From: Rhynchonema sp. JSB1_4
Taxonomy: Eukaryota > Nematoda > Chromadorea > Monhysterida > Xyalidae
Assembly (NCBI GenBank): GCA_030248065.1
Contig: JASAMV010008209.1
Location: forward strand, 1-64,000
Length of the DNA: 64,000 bases
Reading direction: 5' to 3'
Shown: positions 1 to 12,284 of the stretch, one piece after another
Layout of the letters: each line of letters starts with the position of its first letter
Position numbering within the stretch: the stretch's first letter is position 1
Notes under the pieces: model-generated
What the model saw: the letters and a program-made list of their open reading frames with translations, nothing else
What the model was told of the DNA's origin: nothing
The model's database searches: none
Position numbers and translations under genes: made by a program

Positions 1-67
1 ATACTGATCCTTGTTCACCCAATTCTGACAGTTTTTACAAGCGTGTTTTGATTCCGTTGATTCGCAG

Positions 68-1088
68 GGCTGAAGAATCCGATTCTATCCGGCCTACGTG
101 AATTGGAACTGGAAAAGCTGCCGATGGCCGGCTGCGTGTTGAAACGCCCGAACGTCTTTGGTGTGGTCATGGACTTTATTGCTCGGTTTGAATTTTAGTT
201 TGTTACAGAATTTTTGGAATTCTTCTTCTACACATTTATTACACTAAGTCATTTACGCTACTTACAGCGCACCGCATCTGCGTTACTTCCGAGTACATGA
301 TCCGCTGCATGATCCGGAACGGACAGCCCCCAACAAAGCGTATTCTCTCTCCCAAATCATGTGGAAATTGATTGAAGTCGGTCGCAAGATCAGTGAAGCC
401 AGCGTCGAGAGATATGACATTAAGCTGGATATGGAGGTGGGTGTTCTCCCATTCTGTGAGAATAAATATTATTGGATTATGCACGGTAACAGTGCCGAAA
501 AACATGGCGAAGAACTGCACTTAACGTTTTCAAGTCGACAACATTTCACTGGCTAAAAAATCATATCGGTGGTATTATATTTCAATGCCAGGGAACTGTC
601 GTGGTCGATTTGAAACGTGGAATTGATTGGTTTGCCTGCAAACTAACCGATTATCCCACCGCTGTCGGATGTCCGATGACATTTCACATCAGTACGCAAC
701 GTGGTCGCAGTCCGTGGTCATTTTCAGTGAATTCGTCATTTGCTCCGAAAGCAGGTAAATCTTATTCGTGGTAGATGAGAATATGGAGCAGCAGTATAAT
801 TCTTGCTACCGCATGGCGGTTATTGTATCTATTGTCTTTCTGCCTACTGCGGTTGATCTCAATCTCTGAGTCTGAAGGAGGAGGGAAAAATGACTGATTT
901 TGATACACGTTTGGTTGATGTTGTTTATAAGATATATAAAACAAATTTTGAAACCAGTTTTTTTCATAGTACCGCCAGCCACCGAGAAAAGTCGATTCAC
1001 GGTGACACTTCGAGCGTGTGTTGAGTGCAACGACAATCAAATTCGATTCCAATCGACGTACGATTATTTCGCAGAGCCAGTGAATTGA
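68..1088 (+). CDS. 3' end of an unrecognised gene (four exons)
   Basis: I join exons 68-185, 268-436, 535-754 and 970-1088; phases match at all three junctions and the frame ends at TGA 1086-1088. About 207 C-terminal residues are visible; the gene begins before the window. No domain is recognised. The first exon is leucine-rich (ILSGLRELELEKLPMAG). The third has aromatic and Cys residues in a possible beta-sandwich pattern (GTVVVDLKRGIDWFACKLTD), and the last ends in FAEPVN. Acceptor 531-534 is TTTTCAAG, which is weak, so that junction rests mainly on phase. The gene structure is fairly secure; the function is unknown. Confidence 0.6.
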
Positions 1089-3067
1089 AACCCCGAAATG
1101 ATGCGCCTTTCGCCTAAATTTGTTTTTTTGACGAGTGTTTATGTCTTTTGTTTCTTGTTAGACATGCATTGTATGTTAATGTTTATTTCTTTCTCTCCTT
1201 TATATCTTCTGGAAAATTACTAGCACAGTTGTACAGACTGAATTCTGGCGTTAAATTTTTTTTTGAAATTTTGTACTTCATTATAACTTTTGTTCATTTG
1301 TGTCAGTGAAACTGTCCGGTGTTTTCATTTACACCCCTCTCGACTTTTGAGCCCAAAATAGCTTATTTTCATCCTTGCTAATAGAGAGACTTCAGCCCAG
1401 TAATTCGAGTTGGAAACGTATATTGACGAAGACACTGGTTTAAATCGGAAAGTGGGCTAGTTTACAATAGATTTTCGTCTTCGAAGGCAAACTTGTCGCG
1501 AAATTCAATTTTGATGATAAAATTCAAAACACATTTATTTTTGCACTGAAATGATGCAGTGCTTGAGGCTAGTTTCTTTCTGTTTTTTTTTGTTGATTAT
1601 TCCAAATTGGCTCTACAGTATTCTCAGGTTATTAAATGTTTGTAACAACTTAACGCAACTTTTGTTCGTGATACGTTGTTTCAGTTCTTTTGTACAAACT
1701 CAAAGCCAACATATACATGCCTATGTTCAAGGAACATGAAAAACATGACTTTGCGATATTTTGCAGACATTCCAATTTACTTAATTCAAAACTGGTTTAT
1801 TTCCACTTAAAATGTTTAGTCAAATTCATTGATCGCTGTGTATCTTTCACGGGCCATTGCTCACAATTTGTTGAAATGCATTTGTTGTTATCGCAAGCAC
1901 AATTCGTTATGGTGCATTTTTTTTACTTACACAAAAAAATACCTCGTTCACTTTGTCCGGCACATGCTTTCTTGGTTATGACGCGCTGCTATTTTTGTTA
2001 ACACGTATTGATTTTTTTCGTTGTTCATGGTGACAGAACTGATTTTCACGTGTAGTATGCAGAAAATGTCATCTACTGGGCGAAAAAAACGACCCGAATG
2101 AAAAATATGACTTTCAGTGGCATCGTGTAGTTATCCTTTGTGGAAGGTTTCAACCGTATCGCATGATTTTATTGCGAAAATTATTGGCGCATATAATGAC
2201 ATCTGAATATGGTGAGAAAGCTCTGTTCAGGAAACGGTCGCCGTTCAGGATGCGCCAGTGGAATCACACTGGCAATTGGCCAATCATGAGGACAAAATGC
2301 AAAAGGTTTGCCAGCAAAAGACAGCAGCAATGTTCTCAGATTTTTGTAATTTTTTTTTAAAACAGCCGTAATGAACGTTTTATATATCATAGTGTGTAAA
2401 GCCGATTTCACAATGCATCCGGGTGTGGGTCACAGTTTTTGGCACGTGGACCCGTTTAGGTAACACTCAGGCTGAATTTTAGCATCAGGGGATGCGCCTC
2501 GTTTGCCTGTGTTCTCCACCAAGGTATTAACGTCAACTGTCGACCTCGGCCATCACTGGACATGATTTACCGCCAACCCCCACCACTTTTTGCGGGTTAA
2601 CGGATAATGTGGTCTACTGATGTTTCAAAGTGTCGCTCTGGAAATCAAAAATAACACGGGTCTGAAGACCGACGTGGTGATCACAAGGGTACCAAAATTA
2701 TGAAGAATTGACCTTTGTGTCAGCTGACACGTGCGAAAATGCCTGACCCGCAACCCGCACCCGCATCCATTGTGAAGTCGACCTAACCTTTGTCTGTATC
2801 GATGCAGAAATTCGTCGTTCGAATCGCCCCGGTTGTTGCAGTTGTGGCACGATGATCTACACGGCAAGCACATTCATAAAGGAGCATGAAGTTGACGTGT
2901 CGATAAGCCGAATACAGGTTAACTACCGTATTTTTCGAAGTACACTTATAACAAGTTGTACAGTCTTGATAAACATTATTTGAGTTACCATGAACTGATT
3001 TGCTGTTCGGTTCTGTTTCACAATCTTACATTTTACAACTGGCTACACCAAACTTTGAAGTTGTCAG
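1089..3067. other. AT-rich gap without a recognised gene
   Basis: After the stop at 1088 the sequence is T-rich and the short open frames lack splice context. I see no coding exon. The only structured part is the foldback element at about 2400-2787, listed separately. Exons of the gene that owns the 3068-3283 exon could lie here, but I cannot identify them. Confidence 0.4.
2400..2787. mobile_element. Foldback element (MITE-like), copy 1
   Basis: The left end (CACAATGCATCCGGGTGTGG) is mirrored by the right end around 2735-2787 (ACCCGCATCCATTGTGAAG). A half copy lies at about 5460-5650. The 2430s and 5580s share CACAGTTTTTGGCACGT in opposite orientations. No transposase is visible and I could not define a target duplication. 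Confidence 0.5.
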
Positions 3068-3283
3068 GTATCAACGGCACTAAAAGAGCTCCAAATGCGC
3101 GTGTCTGTGGTGGGCGAGCACATCGGTGCGTTCTGGGAACTCAAGCAAGAATTGACGCATTTGAATAATATCGATCGAGAGACCAACTATCCGCGAACGG
3201 TACCTGCGGATTCGTCCATGGGCGTTGCTCGCATTGGATGCGACGTTCAGGTTGGAAAACCCTTTGCTGATAAAATAAACAAG
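3068..3283 (+). CDS. Isolated internal exon of an unrecognised protein
   Basis: A 72-codon open segment lies between acceptor TTGTCAG (3061-3067) and donor GTAATG (3284), entering and leaving in phase 0. It starts VSTALKELQMRVSVVGEHIG and is followed by a predicted helix (AFWELKQELTHL); it ends in FADKINK. Composition is protein-like, but I found no adjoining exons. It lies between two other genes on the map, so it may belong to a gene whose remaining exons I could not see, or to a decayed copy. No function can be assigned. Confidence 0.4.
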
Positions 3284-3585
3284 GTAATGACGCTTGAATG
3301 AAATACAGCCTTTTCATACTTATGTGATTTGTTTCTCCATAAAAATTTCACATCCTGATGGCTATTGAGCGAATCGGTAATTGTGGTTGATTTATGGCGT
3401 ACAGACCGAAACGCATCCACTACAATGTAGAATTTCATGTTGATTACAATTTCAGCGTTACTCTCACGACACAATTCGAATTCGGTTCGTCTGTCAAAAC
3501 AGCCCAATGATTGTGAAGGGTTGCGATATATACATACAACTGCGTGAGTGAGATGTATAAATGGAAATACCTTTCTCTCATTGAT

Positions 3586-3787
3586 GGGGTGAATTTTCAA
3601 AACGGTGTAAAGGTCGCTTGGGCATAAACATTCGTGTAAAGCTCCATCGGTCCACGTGGATGGACATGAAACATTGGATGTTTTTTTAACGCGGAATGTT
3701 TTAATTTTAGAGCAAGGCCTGTCATACTGAGCGATCCACCGAGCTTTGGACGCAACTGACCTTTGCAGTGTTTTAAAAATATCACCC
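3586..3787. mobile_element. Degenerate copy of the GGGTG...CACCC foldback family
   Basis: Ends GGGTGAATTTTCAAAACGG and AAAAATATCACCC match the three well-preserved copies at 19340, 44940 and 59600, including the interior GGTGTAAAGGTC and the central TGAAACAT. The copy is diverged and has lost much arm complementarity. It is noncoding, although a minus-strand frame stays open across it. Confidence 0.65.
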
Positions 3788-3950
3788 AATATTCTGCTCT
3801 CTTCTTTGATACATATACCTATTTGGTGATAAATAAACATGAAAAGTTCGGGATTGAAATTCCAGCCAGTGACTAGGGCAGCTATCAGATATTGTAACAC
3901 TGGTCCATTTTTTTATTGTTTCATTCTGAATTGCAGTGCCCTGGTGTTGT

Positions 3951-4043
3951 TTACACTTCTGAAGTGACTTGTTTTATCCGATGTTACTTGTTCGGATTAC
4001 ACTTTTGAAGCGACTTGTTTTATTCGATGTTACTTGTTCGGAA
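3951..4043. repeat. Two-copy 47-bp tandem repeat
   Basis: The segment beginning TTACACTTCTGAAG at 3951 repeats at 3998 as TTACACTTTTGAAG. Both continue into GACTTGTTTTAT, then CGATGTTACTTGTTCGG, with three or four mismatches. Confidence 0.75.
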
Positions 4044-4348
4044 TATTAGTGCGTTTTCTGTGTACTGGTTGACTGATACGTTCTGCGTTTTGTACGTGCT
4101 GCTTGACTGATACGTTCCATATGCATTTTTTTGGATACAATCAGTTTATTTTTTGAAAAACATATCATCTTTTTTCTTCCGAAACCAACAAAACAATAAC
4201 AATGATCTCAATCAAAATAATCACTTGATTTTGTCACCGAGATAGATCATGAATATCAAAAAAAGAGATTCGATATGCAAAAACTTGGAAATGAAACAAC
4301 AAAATGAAAATTTTTTCTGTGACAAAACAGATTTCCGGATTTAACTAA

Positions 4349-7300
4349 TCAAACACTGTGCAATTTGTTGATTTTTGCCTGCAGTTCCTGAATTTTGATT
4401 TGATCACCAACCGTGTTGAAAATGGCGACCAGGGTTTCCTCGTCAATTTCTTGTTTTGTCATTTCTGCCTTACCTGTAGTAAATGAACAATCAACAGATG
4501 CCATGTTTGAGTTCATTTAAATTGCTAGTACGCTGCGATATAATTTTTTTCTCAAAAAAACCAGTTTAGATGTATGTTTGACCCAGTGATGTGGTCGGGG
4601 GGGGGGGGGGGGGGGGGTTTTACCTCCCCTTCCCCCGCCCCCAACTGCTAGGTAGCTTTCTTGCTTCGAAATCCATACCCCCCCCCCCAAACTGCCTAGC
4701 TAGTTTTCTTGCTCCGGTCATGTAGTAAGAAAAGTGTTGATACGAATATTAAATTCGAAATTTAATTGACCAAAATATTACCTCGTGCAGCGACCAAAGT
4801 CATTCGGCCAGCACCCGAGGTGTGATTCAGCATCGACGACAACTTTGCCTGAGCACCGCCGGTTAGTGCCTCACAAAATTGTGGAAACATTTTCGAGGTG
4901 TCCATCATTCGCTTTTCGACGATGCGTTGCACCAACTCAGGGAACGATTCATTTGGTTGCCACACCAAATTTCGTTTCGGTTTGAACGAACCTGTGATTG
5001 TAAGGTTTTTTTGACACATGTTTCAACTGAAATCAAACATACATATTTTATGCATCGTTTTTTATCCCCCAACCATGTTCTGTGTTCAATTTCTCAGGTG
5101 TTTTGTCCTTATCAACAACGATGTGGGGATCCTCCTTCGTTTCGTTCATCCCGTCATCCGTCGAAATCTCCTGGTCGCAATAATCCGACGATTCACTGGA
5201 AACGATAACGCGTCGATGCTTCTTTGCTTTCTTCGGTTTTTTCAGCTTCCCTGTGTGAATAAGCAATTTGAATGTATGAATTCTTTGAAAACAGAATTGC
5301 CTCATATTATGTGACAATCAAAATTCCTAACTTTTGACACATTTTGCATGTTTTTTGCCTGCTGGTTTTGATCCGGATGGCCCTGGTTGATCCGATTCAG
5401 CCGTCGACACGACAAAATTGTCCTCGTTGTCCTCTGATAATAAATAAAAAAAAACAAAAAAACCCCATCATGTTTAGTGATGGCTGAGGTCGACAGTTGA
5501 CGCTCATACTTTGGTGAAAAACGCAGCCAAATGAGGCGCATGCCATGATACAAAAATTCAACGTGAGTATGTTACGTTGACAGGTCTACGTGCCAAAAAC
5601 TGTGACCCAGAACCTGAACCCGCATGCATTGTCAAACCGACCTAAGGTACACTAATTGCCACGACAAGCATAGAACGGTATAATTCAAATAGAATAAAAC
5701 GTAATCCAACCAGAATTTATATTGGAATCGATGCTTGATTCCATGTCCTCACTGCTGCTCGATGAAACATCGGACGATGAAACATTCGATTTCTTTGATC
5801 TTTTCTTGCGCGGTCGCACTTCCTTGGCCTGCATATTGAAAATTCACAAAATTGAAACATGTTTAACATGGCTCATATGTGTCAGTAAAGATTGAATCAG
5901 ATTGATACCTGTGTGTTGAAAAAACTGTATGCTTCGGCTTTTCGTCGACGCAAATCCGCCTGTATTTCGATTTTGCTTCTTTTTTTTGGCGGTTCAACCT
6001 TGCGATTGAATAGATGTCGTTTCTGCGCTTTGACCGGCGTGGTACTGGCCGACGTAATCCGACCTGAAGAAAAAAAATATTTGATGACGACCAATATCAT
6101 AATAACAATTCGAAACTTCAGTTCACAACAGTTTTCGAGGATGACATTAACCTATCCACAACGGGTTCTTTATTTGAAACAGTTCTTCGAAATTTGTCAT
6201 TTAAAAAGTAACAACAAACTGAGAGATGAGTAACCGATTTGATAGCTTGAACTTACTTAACTGGACACAAATAACTACTAACTTACTTTCAACCAATCGT
6301 TTGATCGCTGCGAGATCATCATCCGTATCGTACGTCAACTGAGTTTCTTCCGGCAAGTCGGGTTTTGCTTCATCCACACTGCCGCCTTCAAAAAGTAAAC
6401 TACTGTGCGCACACAGAACAAAAGACATTGGCCCCTTATTCTTGATTATAAAACATACTATAATCTTGTCGAAAAACAATACTAACCGGATTTCATTTCA
6501 GTATCTTTTTCGCTGTCTGCGCCTTCATTTTTTTCCTTTGGTTTGTTGTCCGAGCTGATGAACAACACCTCTGAAAATAAACAGTGCATTTTTTGTACTG
6601 ACAAAAACGTAATATTCATTAAACAACTTGACCTATTGAAGGTCGAAAATCATTTTGATCCTATTAGCCAACCTTTCTTGCAGTTTTCGTCGCTTTCCAG
6701 ATCTTCATCAGCAGCTATCCAACCGACCTGCACAGACTCGGCAGTATGGTCCTTGATGAAAATCGAACCTTAATACCGTGGTTAACTTATATTTTTCTCA
6801 TTCACATTAGACGTCGCGGGGGGGGGGAGGTGGTACGCAACACCGCACAGCCGACATCGGACATCTAGAAATACCCGACACCCGACATCTGAGAAAAAAA
6901 GCCGACACCGGACAGTTGCAAAAAAATCCGACAGCCGAGATGAATACCCGACACCCGACATCTGAGAAAAAAAGCCGACACCGGACAGTTGCAAAAAAAT
7001 CCCACAGCCGAGATGTGGTTTTTGAAAAAAAACCGACACCCGACACCCCTGTCCTTCCACCAAAACAGGCAATTTGAACGGTAAGTGTCGAGTGTCGCCT
7101 GTCGGGTGTCGCGTGCGAAAAAAAACCGACACCCGACATCTGGGGATACCCGACATACGATACGCGACACCTACAGCTTTTTGGCATCCGACACCAAACA
7201 GCCCATACCGAACATCTCTCTAATCCTAATTCACACCCCATAAAATTTAAATTTAAGGACCAAGGGAGGTCCCCGACACCCAACACCAGACACCTACACC

Positions 7301-7598
7301 TTTTTGGCACTCGACACTGGACAGCCCATAGCCAACATCTCTCTGACCCTAATTCACACCCCATAAAATTTACATTTAACAACCAACCGAGGTCGCTGTA
7401 GTGTCGTTCCGATTTTTTTCCACTTTTGAGACCATACGGGGCTCGCAGTGCTGGTGTGGAATATGCATAGTCTGATATTTCTCTGCCGAACGAATCAACG
7501 ATCTTTCGATAAGAGCGCCTCAAATGTGCTTCGACTTGATCGATCACACGTCGGTGAAACTGTCCGACCATCATCAATGTCCGTGATGCAGACGACAT
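4349..7598 (-). CDS. Lys/Ser-rich, probably nuclear protein, ten exons, 443 aa
   Basis: Reading leftward, the exons are 7598-7433, 6768-6673, 6570-6487, 6385-6287, 6063-5909, 5828-5711, 5433-5332, 5250-5074, 4991-4782 and 4473-4349. Every junction keeps phase and the sum is exactly 444 codons (ATG 7598, TGA 4349-4351). The N-terminus is helical (FHRRVIDQVEAHLRRSYRKI). The middle is acidic and serine-rich with basic clusters that look like nuclear localisation signals (PPKKRSK, RPRKKRSKK, KKPKKAKKHRR). The C-terminal 110 residues look folded, with helices around FPELVQRIVEKRM and a final coiled segment IKIQELQAKINKL. I recognise no family. The first intron (6769-7432) is almost entirely a CGACACC repeat array. 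Exon 1 is joined only on phase and start codon, so it is the least certain. Confidence 0.7.
4597..4617. repeat. Poly-G tract of 21 bases
   Basis: An uninterrupted G run is followed within 80 bp by C-rich tracts (4625-4690). It lies in the last intron of the minus-strand gene 4349-7598. Such a run could form a G-quadruplex on the + strand and is prone to assembly length error. Confidence 0.9.
5460..5650. mobile_element. Partial copy of the 2400-2787 foldback element
   Basis: ACGTGCCAAAAACTGTGACC at about 5590 is the reverse complement of the 2430s, and CATGCATTGTCAAACCGACC matches the 2400 end. GGTCGACAGTTGACG near 5488 matches the 2540s in reverse. The copy lies in an intron of the minus-strand nuclear protein gene. 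Confidence 0.5.
6830..7400. repeat. CGACACC-type repeat array in first intron of the 4349-7598 gene
   Basis: A 73-bp unit starting CATCTGAGAAAAAAAGCCGA occurs at 6886 and again at 6959, and a roughly 120-bp unit ending CACACCCCATAAAATTTA occurs twice between about 7167 and 7385. CGACACC or close variants recur throughout. The same units, including ATGTGGTTTTTGAAAAAAAA, occur in reverse in the element at 22007-22412, so this block is an expanded relative of that element. Confidence 0.75.
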
Positions 7599-8814
7599 GG
7601 TTTCGCTTTCGTTTGTCCTTGATGATTTACTCAATAATACGGTCGATAAAGGCGAAGTCTGAAGTTAAAACAATTTTTGAGTCCTAGTTTAAATCCGAGT
7701 GAATCCGAAAAATAGGGGTGTAAGCATGTACCAAAATGATCAGACACTTTTCTGTATAATTTCAATTGCTCTTACTACATTTTTTTACATAAACGGCGCA
7801 AGTGATGTCCTATAGAAATGTACACTTTTCTATACCCACCCCAATTTTACTAACATTTTGTATACATACCCTAACAATGAAAAAATTCACACACCACATG
7901 AATGGGAATTCTAAAAAAGTGCTTCAAACAAAGTGTTATAATCATTGTAAATGGTTTTCGATATTTTCCATCAAAAATAGCCAATTTTACTGTTGCTGGT
8001 GGTGGAATAGTCATATCCTAGACTTCTTTATTCCAAACGTAAAAAATTTTCCAATTTTGTTATCCAGAATCAATTTCTCATACCCAGTACCAGGGGGGGC
8101 ATTTCTCCTTCCCCCCTTCATTCCCCCCCCCCGCTGACCACAGCACTGCTCCTCTGATGATTTTTTATGTAAAATACAATACGGTTATTGCTTACTCCAT
8201 CATTAATATGAAGATTAACATTAATAAAGAAGGTTATTGACGTGATCGTTTAAAAATAAATAAAACTCTCACAGATCCAAATTTCACATTTGTTTATTTC
8301 GAAGAAACGAGGCGAACTAAATGTTCTGCGCTTCACAGCGTTCTCCAATCATAATTAAGAAGTGTGTCGAACCCGGAAAAACTGTGTCGAAATCATTATT
8401 CACTTATCAACAAACCACCACATTTCCAAAGTTACACCAGATCCTAAAGACTTCCCCCCATTTTTTACCAAAAAAAAACAAATATTCTCGTGCTTCAATC
8501 GTTTTTTCACATAAACAACTCTATTCTCATCTAAATACCGCCTCAGCAAGCGTAAAAAACCCTTATGACACCTAACGAATATTCATTTGAGCTTAGTTCA
8601 ACGCGTTGTGTCCAAAAAAGTCAAGTTTTTTTGAAACGGTTGCATGACATTTTCAAATGTTTCAAACTACTAAAGCACATATTTAAAAAAGCACTAAATT
8701 CGTTCTAATTAAATTGTTTCGAAGGGGAAGGACGATAACTGTCTGGGTGTGTGGGGCGGTGCGGGTAAAAACCAAGGTACCCCACCAATTGAAAGAGAAA
8801 ATACCGTAACCCAC

Positions 8815-8970
8815 GCACTTCTCCCGAAATCTCCGCACTTCTCCCGTTAAGGCGGCGACACACTTCTCCCGACTTCTGCGCACTTCTCCCGTTAAGGGAA
8901 CGACACACTTCTCCCGAATTCTCCCCACTTCTCCCGACTTCTCCCGACTTCCGCACACTTCTCCCGTTAA
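8815..8970. repeat. CACTTCTCCCG short tandem repeat
   Basis: CACTTCTCCCG, often followed by TTAAGG, recurs about nine times with spacers of 5-25 bp, and a related piece (CTTCTCCGCTTCTCCCGTTA) appears near 9420. It is noncoding; open frames on the minus strand are artefacts of the periodic repeat. Confidence 0.75.
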
Positions 8971-9479
8971 TTTTTGCAGATTATTTTTTCCAATAAATTT
9001 TTGCTGATTTTATTTAATGAGAAGAATCAATACCTGGAACAGCTCAAAAATCAATTGAAATTGCTTGCGAACGCTCACGATCGATGCGTGCTCACCTCCG
9101 AATTTATTCTCAAACGTCACATTACGCTTAATCAACAGCGTACAATGGAATTTTCGTGTGAAATTGACACTTATGTGCGTTACCAACAAACACGACCAGC
9201 CAATTAAAATATGGCATTTTATTTCAACTTTACAATTTCTAAATCACAGCGAAGAACATTAATAACAATAAAAAAATAAAACAAAGCAGAACAATCGATC
9301 AAAGTACAAATTTTAGGTAAGTTTTATATTTTTTCACATTTTCCAATTTTCGGCATTTGATCCCTCCACTTCTTGACCTCAATGAAATTTAATACTAAAA
9401 AAATATGACGTCACTTCCCTACTTCTCCGCTTCTCCCGTTAGCCTGGCCCCGATTTTATACATTTAGCCAAAAAACAAC

Positions 9480-9960
9480 CCCTCCCCCGGCGGGGGGGAC
9501 CCCCCCCCCCGCCAACCACCCCTGGTACAGTAGGTAGGTTGCCGCCCCTCCCCTGGTACAGTAGGTAGGTTGCCGCCCCACCTAACTTTTCACCCAAAAC
9601 ATTCATTTTTGGCTTAAAATTGCATAAAATTAGCATATTTGTCTGCAAATAGGCGAAAAATCGCGCGCTGCGCGCGAAATTAGTGTTTTAGGCCACATTT
9701 TCATCGGTATTTAGACATAAAAAATTTCGGTTTCCAGATGACCCCCCCAAGTGGTACGACCCCCCCCCTAGCTCGGCTGGTACAGTAGAGGTTGCCGCCC
9801 CGCATTTTGGGTGGTACAGTAGGTTGCCGCCCCGCCTGGGTAGCTACACCACTGGTTCCAGCCGGGGGGCGGCGACCTACCTACTGTACCAGGATGGCGC
9901 GTCTGCCTTACCTACCTACTGTACCTAGGGGGGGACCCCCACCCCCCAGCCACACCATTG
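9480..9960. repeat. Repeat cluster built on GGTACAGTAGGTAGGTTGCC
   Basis: GGTACAGTAGGTAGGTTGCC and shorter forms occur at about 9520, 9555, 9778 and 9812, and in reverse at about 9865 and 9905 (CCTACCTACTGTACC). They are mixed with C-rich and G-rich runs. TAGCTACACCACTGG near 9840 and CAGCCACACCATTGG near 9950 look like terminal inverted repeat ends of nested elements. No gene. Confidence 0.65.
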
Positions 9961-10076
9961 GTATTGTCTATCTGGCGACTTTTTCATGGAAAACAATGAA
10001 TTTTCAACCAAAAAAATAGATTCAAAAATCGCAAAAATTATGACAAAAATTGGGTTAAAATCTGAGCCAAAAATTC

Positions 10077-10190
10077 GGGCCGGGCCGGAGATTTGGGGGT
10101 TCGGGCCGGGCCGGGCCGGAGATTTGGGGGTACGGGTCGGGCCGGGCCGGAGATTTGGGGGCTCGGGCCGGGCCGGCCAAACCCGGCCCG
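10077..10190. repeat. GC-rich tandem repeat, about 35-bp unit
   Basis: Three near-identical units of GGCCGGGCCGGAGATTTGGGG with short GGGTTC/ACGGGTC/GCTCGGGCC linkers, in a region otherwise rich in A/T runs. No coding support. Confidence 0.8.
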
Positions 10191-11330
10191 ATTGCGACCT
10201 CTGCCTTGTAGATAAAAGCGAGCACAAGACGCTTGCAGGCAGAGCAAGAGCAGTGCCACTGCCAATCCAAGTAATTACCCGAACGTCGCCGACCTTGGGG
10301 GGTTGTGGTGTGCAAAAGCTGTGTCCGAAAATTCTGGCGACAAACAGTGTAGTGGCAGGCCCATGTGTGGGAGGTAAGCAGTGGTGTAGCTCAGTGATGT
10401 AGTTGGTCCGCGAGCAAGAAAGCTAGCTAGCTACAGTGTAGTTCCTGGGGGGAGGGGGGGTGACCCCCCTAAGGTGCACTAATTTCCCAGACCAAGGTAC
10501 ACTACTACACTAATTTCCCCTCCGGCGCTCCGGGTACACTAATTTCCCCAATTTTTACAGCTTTTATTCGCACTTTCTGAACAGGATTCCTTTTCATACA
10601 CCATGCTTAGCGCATAATGTGCCAAATATACACCATTTGGGCCGGTGCCCAAATTTGGCTCGGAAAAATATCGAAAAAAAACGGTTTTTTGACTAAATAT
10701 ATTTTTCCGGAAAAATTGCAAATATACTTCTGAGGGGGAGATACTGTTCCTTCGGGCCAAAAAGAGGGAGATGAGATACCCGTACCAGAGAGGGGGTTAG
10801 TGTAAGTGTTAATGTTAGTGTAAAGGTTAAGGTAGTCCGCTTCTGTGGACTGGGCCCTGTCGTTTTTGAGTGCGCCCAGCCTGTACTTGCGGGTATACTG
10901 GCAGGCGGAAAAAAAACCGGTTTTTTTCGAAAAAAACCGTTTTTTTTGCGAGACCCGAATACTTTTCCATTTATTTTTCCGTGGGTATCTTTTCGGTTTT
11001 TGATCGGAAAAATATCAGTACTTTATCCCGATTTTTCCAAAAAATTGTAATGCAAAACTGATGAGTTTTTCGATTTCAGTGAAAAATTGGCTCGAGCACA
11101 AAAATTAACAGGCCCAAAATGGGCCAAAAAGCGAGTAAACCAAGTGTTTTCGAGTGACTTCAACACTCTTCAAGAGCACTCTCGTCACTTCCAACAAATT
11201 TTGCACTGAAATTGTTATATTTTTCGAAATTACGTTCTTAAGTACTGGAAAAGTATTTGAAAAAAACGGTTTTTTTTCGGAAAAAAACCGTTTTTTTTCA
11301 CGAAAAATAAAAAACGGTTCTTTATGACAG

Positions 11331-11719
11331 TATACTTGCGGGCCGAAAAAAAGCCGTTTTTTCGGAAAAACCGGGAGAAACGTTTTTTCCGAGGCCCGAA
11401 AAAATACGTTTTTATTTTTCCGGAAATTTTTTCAAGTGGCAACTTTTGGAAAAAAACGTTTTTTTTTCAAAAATTTCCGAGATATTTTCCAAGGTTGCGA
11501 GAGGATGTTGTCAAAACCAATGTAAATCGGTACAAAACAGTTCAAAATGAGCACTTTTTAATCTCCAAGTGCATTTTTAGCCTGTTTCAGTCCATTTCCC
11601 GACGAAATTTTCTCCAAAATATGCGTTTTTGGACCATGGGTATCCTTAAGTACTGGAAAAATATTTGGAAAAAAACGTTTTTTTTTAAAATATATTTTGC
11701 GGAAAAATACGCAAGTATA
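11331..11719. mobile_element. A-rich foldback element, copy A (TATACTTGCG ends)
   Basis: The terminal inverted repeat TATACTTGCG...CGCAAGTATA bounds a block full of CCGGAAAAAAACGTTTTTTT palindromes. Its unique interior (TCAAAACCAATGTAAATCGG ... GGACCATGGGTATCC) matches copy B at 13508-13957 in reverse. A partial relative occupies about 10890-11310. No transposase gene. Confidence 0.7.
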
Positions 11720-11894
11720 GCCCAGCCCAGATTCGATAATCTTTGCTGTCGTATTTTTGGTTGTCTGAAGGACAATGAGAGATTCTAAACACGACACGTG
11801 TGCAGATATTGCGTGTCCTGTGCTGAGCTCGAGATCCTTTACACTTCCCAACACGTTGGCATGTTGTTGTCTGTCACTTGTGTTGTGTCCCGCA

Positions 11895-12284
11895 CAGTGT
11901 AGTTCCTGGTCCGGAGGGGGAGATAGCGGACCTTCCGTTTTTTTCGGAGGGGGAGATAGTGTACCCCCGAAGGGGGGGGAAGACCCAAAATCGGGAAAAA
12001 GTCACTTTTTGAGGTAGAAAATTTGACCTATTTTTACCCCTTTTTGGAAAAAATTCTTCATAAAAAGGGTATTTTGGCGACTTTTGAAAACATTGACCCA
12101 AAAATCACACATTTTAGGCCTAAAAATGCCCATTTTAGGCCTAAAAATGCCTATTTTAGGCAAAAATTGGGGGAGATAGTGTACCCGGAGGGGGAGATAG
12201 GGGGATAGTGTACCACCTGAGGGGGAGATAGCGTACCCGAGGGGGGGGACCCCCCACCCCCTCCCCCCCCCAGGAACTACACTG
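11895..12284. mobile_element. hAT-type MITE with perfect 8-bp target duplication
   Basis: Terminal inverted repeats CAGTGTAGTTCCTGG and CCAGGAACTACACTG bound a 390-bp noncoding element flanked by GTCCCGCA at 11887-11894 and 12285-12292. An 8-bp duplication with CA..TG ends is the hallmark of hAT transposons. The interior has repeated GGGGGAGATAGTGTACC and TTTTAGGCCTAAAAATGCC. Related ends occur at 10431 (left end) and 34619-34633 (right end). Confidence 0.85.

Noticed and set aside
6782..7634. Long minus-strand frame across the CGACACC array
   Set aside because: The repeat period keeps frames open; only the 7433-7598 part fits a spliced gene model.
9065..9262. Regular repeats as a possible CRISPR array in the 8.8-9.4 kb block
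   Set aside because: Units are short, irregular and without unique spacers; the host is eukaryotic.
10038..10402. Pro/Gly-rich open frames over the GC-rich tandem repeat
   Set aside because: Periodic product of the GGCCGGGCCGGAGATTTGGGG repeat.
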